Shown: positions 30,689 to 39,940 of the stretch, piece after piece
Layout: each line of letters begins with the position of its first letter
How positions within the stretch are numbered: the stretch's first letter is position 1
Source: Providencia alcalifaciens
GTDB lineage: Bacteria; Pseudomonadota; Gammaproteobacteria; Enterobacterales; Enterobacteriaceae
Reading direction: 5' to 3'
Assembly (NCBI RefSeq): GCF_915403165.1
Contig: NZ_OU659204.1
Location: forward strand, 744,001 to 808,000
Length of the DNA: 64,000 nt
Notes under the pieces: model-generated
Seen by the model: the letters and a program-made list of their open reading frames with translations, nothing else
Database searches by the model: none
What the model was told of the DNA's origin: nothing
Translations under genes and position numbers: made by a program

Positions 30689-30717
30689 CAATAACTTCAT
30701 GTAGTTATTGTGTTTTT
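30689..30717. terminator. Hairpin terminator downstream of sbcC
   Basis: CAATAACT (30689-30696) pairs with AGTTATTG (30703-30710) around a 6-base loop. T-rich sequence follows on both strands. It probably ends the sbcDC transcript. Confidence 0.65.
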
Positions 30718-30731
30718 TTGGCTCGGAGTAG

Positions 30732-33700
30732 TTAACTAACACGATAATGGCTTGGAAGCTCACTAAAGCCGAGTCCGTTAGTTTTTTTCACTGCAATTTG
30801 TACTGGAATTCGTTCTTTCATCGCTTCCACATGGCTAATCACCCCAATGGTTTTTCCTGATGCATTTAGGCTCTCTAATGCATCTAGGGCGATGTCTAAA
30901 GTTTCAGCGTCTAGCGTACCGAAGCCTTCATCTAAAAAGAGTGACTCTAATTGTGTGCGATGGCTCACCATGTCAGAGAGTGCAAGGGCTAGCGCGAGAC
31001 TGACTAAGAAGCTTTCACCCCCGGAAAGGGTCTTCGTATCGCGAATGCTATCCCCTTGCCAACCATCAATAACTTGTAATTCGAGGTTGGCTAAATGGCT
31101 ACGTTGTAGCAAATAACGACCATGCAATTTATCGAGTTGCTGGTTAGCGAGCGAGACTAAACAGTCTAGGGTTAGCCCTTGAGCATAGCGACGGAATTTA
31201 TCCCCTTCAGCGGAACCGATTAAGGTATTGAGATAACTCCAATCGTCGTAGCTTAATTGGCTCTGTTCAATTTTATTCAATAACTCGCGCTGTTGGTGAC
31301 GCTGTTGCTGATCACGCTCAAGCTGGTTAATGATTTGCCCTTGTTGCTGGTTCAAGATCTTGATTTGGCTCTCTAACTGTTCGAGAGCTTGCTGAATTTG
31401 TTCCACAGAAAACTCAGTGAATTCCACTAAACGTTGTTGCTCATGATTTGCTATGGCTGACTGGCTTTCTTGGTAGCGAGTTTCCGCCTCCAGCCGCTGT
31501 TGAGTCACTCGTTGTTTAAGCTGCTCCAGCTCAATTTTCTCTTCAGTAGGCAGTAAGGCATTAAGGAATTGCTCTTGAGTTTCGAAGGGGCTGCTATTGA
31601 GTGCAGCAACAAACTGAGCGTGAGCGGCTAGCTGTCGCTGGCTAAGTTGCTTCAATTGGTGATCAAGTTCTTGGGCACTCCCGTTGAGTGCGGCAATATT
31701 TTTATCTATTGCGCTAATTTGTTCTGAAAGCGTATCAACTTGATGTGTGTATTGAGCTTGTTTTTCTTGCATTTTTTGAATAAAAACAGCAACTGTTTGG
31801 CCTTCTAATAGATTCTGGCGTTGCATGTTTTTTTGTTCAATTTGCTGATTTAATTGCTCTAATTGCTGCTGTTGAGCAGAAAGTTGCTGAGCTAATTGCT
31901 GAGCATTCGCTGTTTCAGCTGCAAGCGTTGCCGTATCAACTTCAATATTTTTGGTGATTTGCAGGAAGGTTGCTTTTTGCGCTTCATAATATTGCCCGCG
32001 TTGCTCAATCTCTTGTAGCCAGGTGGTAAATTGCGCTTGATTTGGCAATGTGAGATTGAATGGAGCCAGCGAGGCTGTAAGCTGCTGTGTTTGTTGTTCT
32101 AGGCGTTGTTGCAGAGATTGCTGCTCAGCTTGGTTATCTTCTAATTGCTGTGACTGATGCTTAAGTTTTTCATCAAGGAGAGATAACTCAGAAAACAGCT
32201 GTTTAGCTTGAGCTTGCTGTTCATAATATTGGTTTTTAGCCTCTTGGTACTGACGCTCTAACTGTGCAAATTCATTGATGATGGCTTGCTGAGCGGTAAG
32301 CTTTTCTTGTAATTTAACAAGGGATTGCTCTACCGCTGACGCGGTTTTGGCTAGTTCAGGGATATGTGCTTGCTCACATGCCTTTAGCCATTGATTGTTC
32401 AGATTATTGAACTGCTCTTGTAGCTGCTTTTGAGCCAATTCGTTATCTTGCTGGCGGCGTTTGTCTGCTTGCAATAAGGCTTGCTGCTCAGTGAGCTTTT
32501 GTTTTTCGGTCTCAATTTGAGTCATTAGCGTAGCCAGTTGCTGCTGGGTCTCATTGGGCATAACGGCTTGATATGATGCTAAAGCAGGGTGCTCCAATGA
32601 ACCACAAAGAGGGCATGGAATCCCTTCAATGAGCTTTTGGCGTTCATGTTCTAAGCTGACAATTGTTTGTTCCAGCTGAAGTTTTTGCTCCAAAACTTGA
32701 TGTTGAGGCTGGAGCTGAGTCACTCTATCTTGCGCAATGGTAATCTGTTGTGCCAATTGGTTGATAGATTCGCTGAGTTGGTTTTGCAACTGAGTTTGTG
32801 ACTGTAATTGCTGCTGTTTTTCCTCATGTTGAGCCAGTAAAACAGGCAGTATTTTCGCGTGTTGCAAATGCTCTTGTCGCTGTGAAATTGCGACCTTAAT
32901 TTCTTCAATACTGTGCTTTTCTTTATATTCCTGAAACTGCTTTTCTAGCTGATTAAAGCGAGAGTGCTGCTCTTCTAAATGGCTTTGAGCCAGTTGAGAT
33001 TCTTTGGATTTTTGCTGCTGAACTTGTTGTAGGGTTTGCCATTCAAGGTTGATAGCTTGCTGCTTTTTCTGACTTTGAGTTAGGCGTTCTGTGAGTTCAT
33101 AAATAAATTTCCCTTGCTGTTGCCAGCTACCGAGTTGAGCGACAATTTGGGCATCATTTTGATGTTCTTGTAGAAATAACTGGGTTGTATTCAATTCATT
33201 ATTGGCATGAAAAATTTTCTGCTGAGTGCTCTCTACACTCGATTTTTTCTGCAAATATTCGCCATTTAGCTGATTCAATTGCTCGGCAAATTGGACTTTT
33301 TGCTGGTTAAGCTGTGTGAGCAAATTGTCGAGTGGTCGCACTTCGTTATCGATCATTGCCGTGGTTTTTTGTACCCACTCTTTATATTGGTTTTGTTCCG
33401 ACTGAGCTTGAGTGTGTTGGGTGACTAATGGCAAGCGCTGCTTTTGAGCGTCTTCTAAAAGTAATGTGGTGCGCTGCTGTTTTTGGGTCTGTTCATCGAG
33501 TTGAGTTTGCAAGCTTTGCACTGCCATCCAATCAGGGCGTAAGGCTTCCGCTGGTGCGCTTTGTGCCAGTTTATGCAAGCTGGGTTCGGCGGCTTGATAT
33601 TGCTGTAGAGCTTGCTGCTGTGCAATCTGTAATCGCTGGGTATTTTGCACCAATTGTTGATGTTGCTGGTGCCATGTTAGCGCTTGTTGATGGCGGTTTT

Positions 33701-34415
33701 TATTCTGGCTCAGTTGCTGTTCTTGCGCTGAATATTGTTGCTGTTTTTCAACAAGTTCTTGATACTCTGATTCAGTAAGTAAGTTAATACTGCCCGCTTG
33801 CGCTCGAAGAATATCGAGATCGGTTTTAGCTTGTTTATGTTGGTTAAAAATATACACCGAAATCTGGCTGTAAATTTCGGTGCCAGTGATCTCTTCCAGT
33901 AAATCGGCACGCTCTTTTTCGGTGGCATTTAAAAAGGCGGCAAAATCCCCTTGAGAGAGCAAAATAGATTTAGTGAAACGCCCAAAATCGAGCCCGGTGA
34001 TTTGCACAATTTTTTCACGAACTTCACTGATTTTTTCTGCGATGATCTGCCCATCAGCGACGGTTGCAAGCTCTGCTTTTGCATCTTGCAGGTTACCATC
34101 GGGTTTATTATTTGCTCGGCGTTGACTCCAAAATGCGCGATAAGCGATGCCTTTAACTTCAAACTCCACTTCCGCTAAACATTCACCCGTATGGCGGGTC
34201 ATCAACTCATTTTTGCTTTTTGATATTGCGCCTAACCGTGGAGTTTGGTGGTAAAGCGCAAGGCAGATGGCATCCAATAAAGTGGTTTTTCCCGCGCCAG
34301 TCGCTCCTGTGATGGCAAATAACCCATTACTGGCAAAAGGCTCTTCTGTGAAATCAATCTTCCATTCACCTTTTAGGGAGTTAATATTTTTCAGGCGTAA
34401 GCTTAAGATTTTCAC
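30732..34415 (-). CDS. sbcC: Exonuclease subunit SbcC (SMC-like ATPase)
   Basis: 1227-residue Rad50-type ATPase that, with SbcD, cleaves DNA hairpins and processes protein-blocked double-strand ends. Walker A is GATGAGKT at residues 37-44. Long Gln-rich coiled coils (about 200-1050) flank the zinc-hook CPLC near residue 601. Near the end lie the ABC signature TLSGGESFLVSLALALALS and Walker B SLFLDEGFGTLDAETL. It is longer than E. coli SbcC (1048), mostly in the Gln-rich coiled coil. The start is GTG 34415, 2 bases after the sbcD stop, with GGGAG upstream. Confidence 0.95.
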   Translation of the reverse strand: MKILSLRLKNINSLKGEWKIDFTEEPFASNGLFAITGATGAGKTTLLDAICLALYHQTPRLGAISKSKNELMTRHTGECLAEVEFEVKGIAYRAFWSQRRANNKPDGNLQDAKAELATVADGQIIAEKISEVREKIVQITGLDFGRFTKSILLSQGDFAAFLNATEKERADLLEEITGTEIYSQISVYIFNQHKQAKTDLDILRAQAGSINLLTESEYQELVEKQQQYSAQEQQLSQNKNRHQQALTWHQQHQQLVQNTQRLQIAQQQALQQYQAAEPSLHKLAQSAPAEALRPDWMAVQSLQTQLDEQTQKQQRTTLLLEDAQKQRLPLVTQHTQAQSEQNQYKEWVQKTTAMIDNEVRPLDNLLTQLNQQKVQFAEQLNQLNGEYLQKKSSVESTQQKIFHANNELNTTQLFLQEHQNDAQIVAQLGSWQQQGKFIYELTERLTQSQKKQQAINLEWQTLQQVQQQKSKESQLAQSHLEEQHSRFNQLEKQFQEYKEKHSIEEIKVAISQRQEHLQHAKILPVLLAQHEEKQQQLQSQTQLQNQLSESINQLAQQITIAQDRVTQLQPQHQVLEQKLQLEQTIVSLEHERQKLIEGIPCPLCGSLEHPALASYQAVMPNETQQQLATLMTQIETEKQKLTEQQALLQADKRRQQDNELAQKQLQEQFNNLNNQWLKACEQAHIPELAKTASAVEQSLVKLQEKLTAQQAIINEFAQLERQYQEAKNQYYEQQAQAKQLFSELSLLDEKLKHQSQQLEDNQAEQQSLQQRLEQQTQQLTASLAPFNLTLPNQAQFTTWLQEIEQRGQYYEAQKATFLQITKNIEVDTATLAAETANAQQLAQQLSAQQQQLEQLNQQIEQKNMQRQNLLEGQTVAVFIQKMQEKQAQYTHQVDTLSEQISAIDKNIAALNGSAQELDHQLKQLSQRQLAAHAQFVAALNSSPFETQEQFLNALLPTEEKIELEQLKQRVTQQRLEAETRYQESQSAIANHEQQRLVEFTEFSVEQIQQALEQLESQIKILNQQQGQIINQLERDQQQRHQQRELLNKIEQSQLSYDDWSYLNTLIGSAEGDKFRRYAQGLTLDCLVSLANQQLDKLHGRYLLQRSHLANLELQVIDGWQGDSIRDTKTLSGGESFLVSLALALALSDMVSHRTQLESLFLDEGFGTLDAETLDIALDALESLNASGKTIGVISHVEAMKERIPVQIAVKKTNGLGFSELPSHYRVS

Positions 34416-34417
34416 AG

Positions 34418-35632
34418 TTATTCTCCCTGCTCATTGCGCAAGTTGGCGTAGGATTGCTTGAACAGCTGCAATAAACGTTGCTCTAACGCTTTGTCTTCCA
34501 ATGCCTCTTCGGTAAGTCGTCGAGTAAAGACTTCTTCGGCGGTCAGCTCATTTAATGTTTCATTCTGCGGAGTGAGGTTTTGACCAGTCTGTGCCCGCCG
34601 CGCTCGGCGTAGGCGAACCACTTCAACAGGGAGTTCTTGAGTAAGAGCTTCAATACGTTGTTGTATATCACCAAGATAGTCTTGAGTGGCGACTTCAATA
34701 TCTAACCAAATAGGGAGCTCATTTTCTGGGATGGGTAAGTCTATTAATTGTTTTTGTAATTCTTTCAAAGAGCCCTTTAAACTTAATAGCGGTTGGAAAA
34801 CCGGAATTGGCAGTAAAGTAACATTGGCAAATTGGTGCTGGTTAAATTCGACTAAGCAGACACTTTTTTGTTGCTGTGACTCATCAAAACTGAGTGCAAT
34901 TGGAGAGCCGCTATAGCGAATATGTGCTTGTCCACCAATTAGTTGAGGACGATGGATATGTCCGAGCGCAATATAATCTGCGGGTGGGAATGCACCAGAA
35001 GGAAAAGCATCCAATGTGCCAATATAAATCTCACGCACTGAATCTGTCAGTTCTGCACCGACGACAGTCAAATGCCCTGTGGCAATAATCGGGATATCTA
35101 AGCCCAGCTCTGTACGTTGTTCAACGGCTTTTTGGTAACAGCTTTGGTAGCGTTCATGAATGGCATTTTGTAATGAAAGTTGTTTTTCTTCACTGCTTTG
35201 CCCCGCAATGCTGACTTGGATATCTCGCGGTCGCAAAAAGGGGATTGCGCACACCAATCCATTTGGGTTCCCTTGCTTATCTTTCAATGTGATGACAGGG
35301 GATTCGCTGTTTGATGTGATGACGTGAGTATTTAAATAACGTAATAACGCGCTGGATTCATTCAAAACAGAGACAGAATCATGGTTACCACTCAAGATAA
35401 CTAATTGGCAGCCTGTTTTTTGCAAATCAACAATAAACTGATTGTAGAGTTCGCGCGCATAACTTGGGGGCGCGCCAGTATCAAAGACATCGCCAGCCAC
35501 AATCAGGGCATCCACTTGGTACTGTTTGACTTGCTCGATTAGCCAACGCAAAAAGTGTTGGTGTTCAGCAGATCGATTTTTAGTGAAAAAATACTGACCT
35601 AAATGCCAGTCTGAAGTGTGGATGATGCGCAT
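34418..35632 (-). CDS. sbcD: Exonuclease subunit SbcD (Mre11-like nuclease)
   Basis: 404-residue manganese-dependent calcineurin-like nuclease partner of SbcC. Metal-binding motifs run in order: HTSDWHLGQ near residue 4, VAGDVFDTGAPPS near 46, LSGNHDSVSVL near 80, and ATGHLTVVG and LGHIHRPQ further on. It is the first gene of the sbcDC operon (2 bases to sbcC), divergent from phoB with a 378-base gap, as in E. coli. Confidence 0.96.
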   Translation of the reverse strand: MRIIHTSDWHLGQYFFTKNRSAEHQHFLRWLIEQVKQYQVDALIVAGDVFDTGAPPSYARELYNQFIVDLQKTGCQLVILSGNHDSVSVLNESSALLRYLNTHVITSNSESPVITLKDKQGNPNGLVCAIPFLRPRDIQVSIAGQSSEEKQLSLQNAIHERYQSCYQKAVEQRTELGLDIPIIATGHLTVVGAELTDSVREIYIGTLDAFPSGAFPPADYIALGHIHRPQLIGGQAHIRYSGSPIALSFDESQQQKSVCLVEFNQHQFANVTLLPIPVFQPLLSLKGSLKELQKQLIDLPIPENELPIWLDIEVATQDYLGDIQQRIEALTQELPVEVVRLRRARRAQTGQNLTPQNETLNELTAEEVFTRRLTEEALEDKALEQRLLQLFKQSYANLRNEQGE

Positions 35633-35946
35633 GAGCTAGCGGTTCCTATAATTATGAAGCTTTTACTATATTAATATTCAGACGCTTTATACTAATATTC
35701 AAACCATTTGGTTTGTTGCGTCACAGTATACCGTATAGAGGCTAAGTGAAGGCAAAGGCATGGCAAATTAAACAGTAAAAAAGAGAGAGTTGCGAAGCGC
35801 TTCGCAACGAAAGCGAAAACCTAGGCTTGTGGTGATATCGTTGATTTGTCGTGAAATGAATGATGTGGCGTTAATATTTCACTTACATGACATTAAACTG
35901 TTAATCTAATGATAGATCTTGATTGTGCGTTGAGATATTCATAATT
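35633..35946. promoter_or_regulatory. sbcD-phoB intergenic region with several symmetric sites
   Basis: Between the divergent genes lie TAATATTCA twice, 21 bases apart (35672 and 35693), the dyad CAAACCATTTGGTTTG (35700-35715) and the perfect 20-base palindrome GTTGCGAAGCGCTTCGCAAC (35789-35808). No open frame of note. The factors that bind are unknown. Confidence 0.55.
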
Positions 35947-35969
35947 CTGTCACAAAACTGACGCATAAT
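35947..35969 (+). promoter_or_regulatory. Pho box and promoter of phoBR
   Basis: CTGTCACAAAACTGACGC (35947-35964) closely matches the 18-base Pho box (two 7-base CTGTCAT-like repeats). CATAAT (35964-35969) is a suitable -10. PhoB autoactivation of phoBR is established in E. coli. Confidence 0.85.
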
Positions 35970-36010
35970 GCGGTCACATTAAAAATCTCTTCTTATTTAC
36001 AGGAACAATC

Positions 36011-36700
36011 ATGGCAAGACGCATTCTAGTCGTTGAAGATGAAGCGCCCATCCGAGAAATGGTTTGTTTTGTATTGGCACAGAATGGTTTTCAGCCTACA
36101 GAGGCTGATGATTATGATTCTGCGATAGCGCAATTGGTTGATCCACTTCCTGATTTAGTATTATTGGATTGGATGATCCCCGGAGGTTCCGGTATCCAAG
36201 TCATTAAACATATGAAGCGTGATAGTGCCACGCGAGATGTCCCCGTGATGATGCTAACAGCAAGGGGTGAAGAAGAAGATCGCGTGAAAGGATTAGAAGT
36301 GGGAGCGGATGATTATCTCATTAAACCGTTTTCACCAAAAGAATTGATAGCCCGGGTTAAAGCCATTTTACGACGAATCTCTCCAATGGCGACAGAAGAC
36401 ATTATCGAGATGAACGGGCTAGTGCTTGACCCTACCTCTCATCGCGTTACCAGCAAAGAAATTCCCATTGATATGGGCCCTACCGAATACAAGTTACTTC
36501 ACTTCTTTATGACCCATCCAGAGCGAGTTTATAGCCGCGAGCAGTTACTCAATTATGTTTGGGGTGCAAACGTGTATGTGGAAGACAGAACGGTGGATGT
36601 CCATATTCGTCGTTTAAGAAAAGCGTTAGAGTTAGATGGACATGATAAGATGGTGCAAACGGTTCGTGGTACTGGCTACCGCTTCTCTGTTCGCTATTGA
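36011..36700 (+). CDS. phoB: Phosphate regulon response regulator PhoB
   Basis: 229-residue OmpR/PhoB-type regulator that activates Pho-box promoters during phosphate limitation. Receiver domain residues 1-120 contain the acidic pocket (ED at 9-10), the phospho-acceptor Asp53 ([10 protein letters not shown]) and the lysine in YLIKPF. The C-terminal winged helix carries [20 protein letters not shown] and [20 protein letters not shown] lies upstream. phoR follows 23 bases on. A Pho box lies at 35947. Confidence 0.98.
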   Translation: MARRILVVEDEAPIREMVCFVLAQNGFQPTEADDYDSAIAQLVDPLPDLVLLDWMIPGGSGIQVIKHMKRDSATRDVPVMMLTARGEEEDRVKGLEVGADDYLIKPFSPKELIARVKAILRRISPMATEDIIEMNGLVLDPTSHRVTSKEIPIDMGPTEYKLLHFFMTHPERVYSREQLLNYVWGANVYVEDRTVDVHIRRLRKALELDGHDKMVQTVRGTGYRFSVRY

Positions 36701-36723
36701 GAAACCATTAGGGAGAAACATGG

Positions 36724-38043
36724 GTGCTTGAACGCTTATCCTTAAAACAGCTGATTTGGGGGCTGTTTTTATTTATTTTACCCGCATTGATACTGTCTGT
36801 TTTTATTGGACACCTTCCGTGGCTGCTAGTGATCTCTCTACTCGCGGCACTCATTTGGCACGGATATAACCTGCTAAAGCTTTCTGACTGGCTCTGGTTG
36901 GATAGAAGTATGCTGCCGCCGGATGGCAAAGGGGGATGGGAGCCGATATTTTATGGTATCTATCAGATGCAGCAGCGTAACCGTAAGCGTCGCCGTGAAC
37001 TAGGGCAGTTGATTAAGCGATTTCGCAGTGGGGCTGAATCCTTGCCTGATGCCGTGGTAATAATGACCACCGAAGGCAATATATTTTGGTGTAACCGCCA
37101 CGCTCAACAGCTTCTTGGTTTTCGCTGGCCAGAGGATAACGGACAGCATATTTTTAACTTGTTACGTTATCCTGATTTTAGCCGTTATTTCACCGTGAAA
37201 AATTATGACCAAGCGCTGACGATTGAGCTTAACAGTGGCGAAATTGTTGAGTTTCGTATCTTACCGTATGCAAGTGATCAGCTTTTGATGGTGGCTCGAG
37301 ATGTGACTGAAAAACGCCGTCTAGAAAAAGCCCGTAGAGACTTTTTTGCTAACGTGAGCCATGAGTTGCGTACGCCATTGACCGTTATTCAAGGTTATCT
37401 TGAAGTCATGGATGATCAAGAAGGCACTTCACCGATGAATAAAAAAGCGTTGTCGGTGATGCAAGAGCAGACTCATCGAATGGATAACCTTGTGAAGCAA
37501 TTGCTGCAATTATCCCGTATTGAGGTTGCCCCTCAAATTAATCTTGATGAACAGATTAATATGCCGGTCATTCTTAAGATGATTGAACAAGAAGCGATTA
37601 GTTTAAGCCAAGGGCGGCACGAGTTTGAATTCAGTATTGATGAAAAACTTCGAGTTCATGGCAATGAAGAGCAGCTACGAAGTGCGGTGGCTAACTTAGT
37701 GTATAACGCCATAAACCATACACCAGACGGTACGAAAATTATGGTGAAATGGCAACGAACCAGCAATGGTGCACAGTTTAGTGTGAGTGATAATGGTCCG
37801 GGAATTCCAGCGGAGCACCTTCCTCGCTTAACAGAGCGTTTTTATCGTGTGGATAAAGCGCGCTCAAGGCAAGGTGGCGGTGGAACAGGGCTGGGCTTAG
37901 CAATTGTTAAGCATGCCGTTCAGCACCATAGTAGCCAGCTCTCAGTCACCAGTCAGGTTGGCAAGGGCAGTGAGTTTTCATTCACATTACCACCAGTGTT
38001 TATTGTGTCAGATAAAAAAACGAATACACTAAGCGCTAAATAA
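36724..38043 (+). CDS. phoR: Phosphate regulon sensor histidine kinase PhoR
   Basis: 439-residue inner-membrane kinase/phosphatase of PhoB. Two membrane segments lie within residues 10-50, then a cytoplasmic PAS domain (about 95-200). His213 is in the phospho-acceptor motif [15 protein letters not shown], and the ATPase N, G1 and G2 boxes are in [21 protein letters not shown] and [15 protein letters not shown]. The start is GTG 36724, as in E. coli; the ATG at 36720 would run into a stop at once. It ends before a clear terminator. Confidence 0.97.
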   Translation: MLERLSLKQLIWGLFLFILPALILSVFIGHLPWLLVISLLAALIWHGYNLLKLSDWLWLDRSMLPPDGKGGWEPIFYGIYQMQQRNRKRRRELGQLIKRFRSGAESLPDAVVIMTTEGNIFWCNRHAQQLLGFRWPEDNGQHIFNLLRYPDFSRYFTVKNYDQALTIELNSGEIVEFRILPYASDQLLMVARDVTEKRRLEKARRDFFANVSHELRTPLTVIQGYLEVMDDQEGTSPMNKKALSVMQEQTHRMDNLVKQLLQLSRIEVAPQINLDEQINMPVILKMIEQEAISLSQGRHEFEFSIDEKLRVHGNEEQLRSAVANLVYNAINHTPDGTKIMVKWQRTSNGAQFSVSDNGPGIPAEHLPRLTERFYRVDKARSRQGGGGTGLGLAIVKHAVQHHSSQLSVTSQVGKGSEFSFTLPPVFIVSDKKTNTLSAK

Positions 38044-38057
38044 TCGAAAATCCCAAG

Positions 38058-38094
38058 CCTTGCTAATAAAATCATTGTGTTAGCAAGGTTTTTT
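38058..38094 (+). terminator. Terminator of phoBR
   Basis: CCTTGCTAA (38058-38066) pairs with TTAGCAAGG (38080-38088), followed by TTTTTTG. Confidence 0.85.
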
Positions 38095-38537
38095 GTTTTG
38101 TAATTCATCCCATATTGGTGTTATTTCTAACGCCTGCGCTATATTTTCAATTTTATCCTGAAATTTTCTTCATCTTATTCTGCCAAAATCTCGTCAGTGC
38201 GGTTAAAAAATGTTTTGTTGATGATTTTTTAGCCTGAATATATACGGGATATTGCAATTTTACTGATAGTAATCACTGGTTCTTAAATTTAGTTTGGTAC
38301 ATTGTTCTTGTTTTTGGGTTTGCTATTGCCTTTTTTCCCTACAAAAGTTTTACTTGTCGCCAGTTATTGGCGATTTTTACTGTTTTTTGATGTTTAGTAT
38401 TATAAAGCTAACCAAAGCATGCATTTTATATTGTTAATGCAATGTTGATCAGAACTCTATTTCGTCATATATGTTCCAATAGGTTACCGATGAAGTGACC
38501 TGTTTTTATTTCATAATTTACTAAAAATTAACATAAT
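38095..38537 (+). promoter_or_regulatory. Long AT-rich leader region of brnQ
   Basis: About 440 bases with no open frame of note. A terminator-like hairpin TCGCCA-GTTAT-TGGCGA (38357-38373) followed by TTTTT lies about 165 bases before brnQ; it could be an attenuator or end a short transcript. A TATAAA-like -10 lies close after it (about 38401). Confidence 0.4.
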
Positions 38538-39866
38538 ATGGCTCATCGTTTATCATCCAGAGATATCCTCGCCTTAGGTTTTATGACCTTTGCGCTGTTT
38601 GTTGGGGCTGGAAATATCATTTTCCCGCCAATGGTCGGTTTACAAGCCGGTGAACAAGTTTGGACTGCGGCACTTGGCTTCTTAGTCACTGGTGTCGGCC
38701 TTCCTGTTCTTACCGTTGTTGCATTGGCGAAAGTGGGGGGCGGTATTGAAGCGCTCAGCACGCCAATTGGCAAAACCGCCGGTCTGCTATTAGCTATCGT
38801 TGCGTATTTATCGGTGGGGCCTCTTTTTGCGACCCCAAGAACGGCAACAGTTTCTTATAAAGTGGGTATTGCACCACTGCTGGGCGGTGAATCTGAAATA
38901 TCGCTGCTGGTTTATAGTGCCATCTATTTTGTACTGGTGATCGGTATTTCGTTATATCCAGGTAAATTGCTAGATAGCGTTGGGCACATTTTGGCACCAG
39001 TCAAAATGTTGGCGCTGGCAATTTTAGGTGTTGCTGCTGTTATGTGGCCTGCCGGACAACCGATTTTGGCAACCCCTGAATATCAAGATATGGCATTTTC
39101 CAATGGCTTTATTAATGGCTATTTAACGATGGACACATTAGGTGCCATGGTTTTTGGTATTGTCATTGTGAATGCGGCGCGTTCCCGTGGTATTGAAAAC
39201 TCATCATTATTAACTCGCTATACCATGTGGGCAGGTTTAATTGCTGGGGTGTTATTAACTCTGGTCTATTTATCGCTGTTCAAATTGGGCGAAAATAGCG
39301 GGTCATTGATTCCAAATCCTGCTGATGGCGCTGATATTCTTCACGAATATGTTCAATACACGTTTGGTAATTACGGTAGCTTCTTCTTAGCGGTGTTGAT
39401 TTTTGTTGCCTGTATGGTGACAGCGGTAGGGCTAACCTGCGCATGTGCTGAGTTCTTTAGTCGCTATGTGCCAATTTCTTACCGTAAATTGGTATTGATT
39501 TTAGGCTTGTTCTCTATGGTGATTTCAAACCTCGGACTGAGTAAGCTGATAGCGTTCTCATTGCCGGTATTGGTTTCGATTTATCCACCTTGTATCGTTT
39601 TAATTTTGATGAGCTTTACGTTGAAATGGTGGCGTAACCCAACCATCGTGATTGCTCCAACGATGTTAACAAGTTTTGTGGTCGGTTTGGTTGGTGCAGT
39701 GAAAGCATCTGATAACTTGAAGACTTATATCCCAGACTGGATGACATCTATTCCACTATATCAGCAAGATTTAGCATGGTTATTACCATCGCTGGTTGTG
39801 TTAGTGGTTGCTGCGCTGTGTGACAGATTGATCGCACCATCAAGTGAGCATCATAAGCACGCATAA
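38538..39866 (+). CDS. brnQ: Branched-chain amino acid transporter BrnQ (LIV-II)
   Basis: 442-residue cation-coupled symporter for leucine, isoleucine and valine. About twelve hydrophobic segments are seen. LCCS-family signatures include [21 protein letters not shown] near the N-terminus and [12 protein letters not shown] mid-protein. It lies downstream of phoBR as in E. coli. No strong Shine-Dalgarno is visible before ATG 38538. It converges with ggt across a shared terminator. Confidence 0.95.
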   Translation: MAHRLSSRDILALGFMTFALFVGAGNIIFPPMVGLQAGEQVWTAALGFLVTGVGLPVLTVVALAKVGGGIEALSTPIGKTAGLLLAIVAYLSVGPLFATPRTATVSYKVGIAPLLGGESEISLLVYSAIYFVLVIGISLYPGKLLDSVGHILAPVKMLALAILGVAAVMWPAGQPILATPEYQDMAFSNGFINGYLTMDTLGAMVFGIVIVNAARSRGIENSSLLTRYTMWAGLIAGVLLTLVYLSLFKLGENSGSLIPNPADGADILHEYVQYTFGNYGSFFLAVLIFVACMVTAVGLTCACAEFFSRYVPISYRKLVLILGLFSMVISNLGLSKLIAFSLPVLVSIYPPCIVLILMSFTLKWWRNPTIVIAPTMLTSFVVGLVGAVKASDNLKTYIPDWMTSIPLYQQDLAWLLPSLVVLVVAALCDRLIAPSSEHHKHA

Positions 39867-39885
39867 TATATTGTAAATAGATAAA

Positions 39886-39925
39886 AAAATGCCAGTAGAT
39901 GATAAATCAGCTGGCATTTTTCATT
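39886..39925. terminator. Bidirectional terminator between brnQ and ggt
   Basis: AAAATGCCAG (39886-39895) pairs with CTGGCATTTT (39911-39920) around a 15-base loop, with A and T runs on either side. Confidence 0.85.
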
Positions 39926-39940
39926 TTAATTATCGATTAA

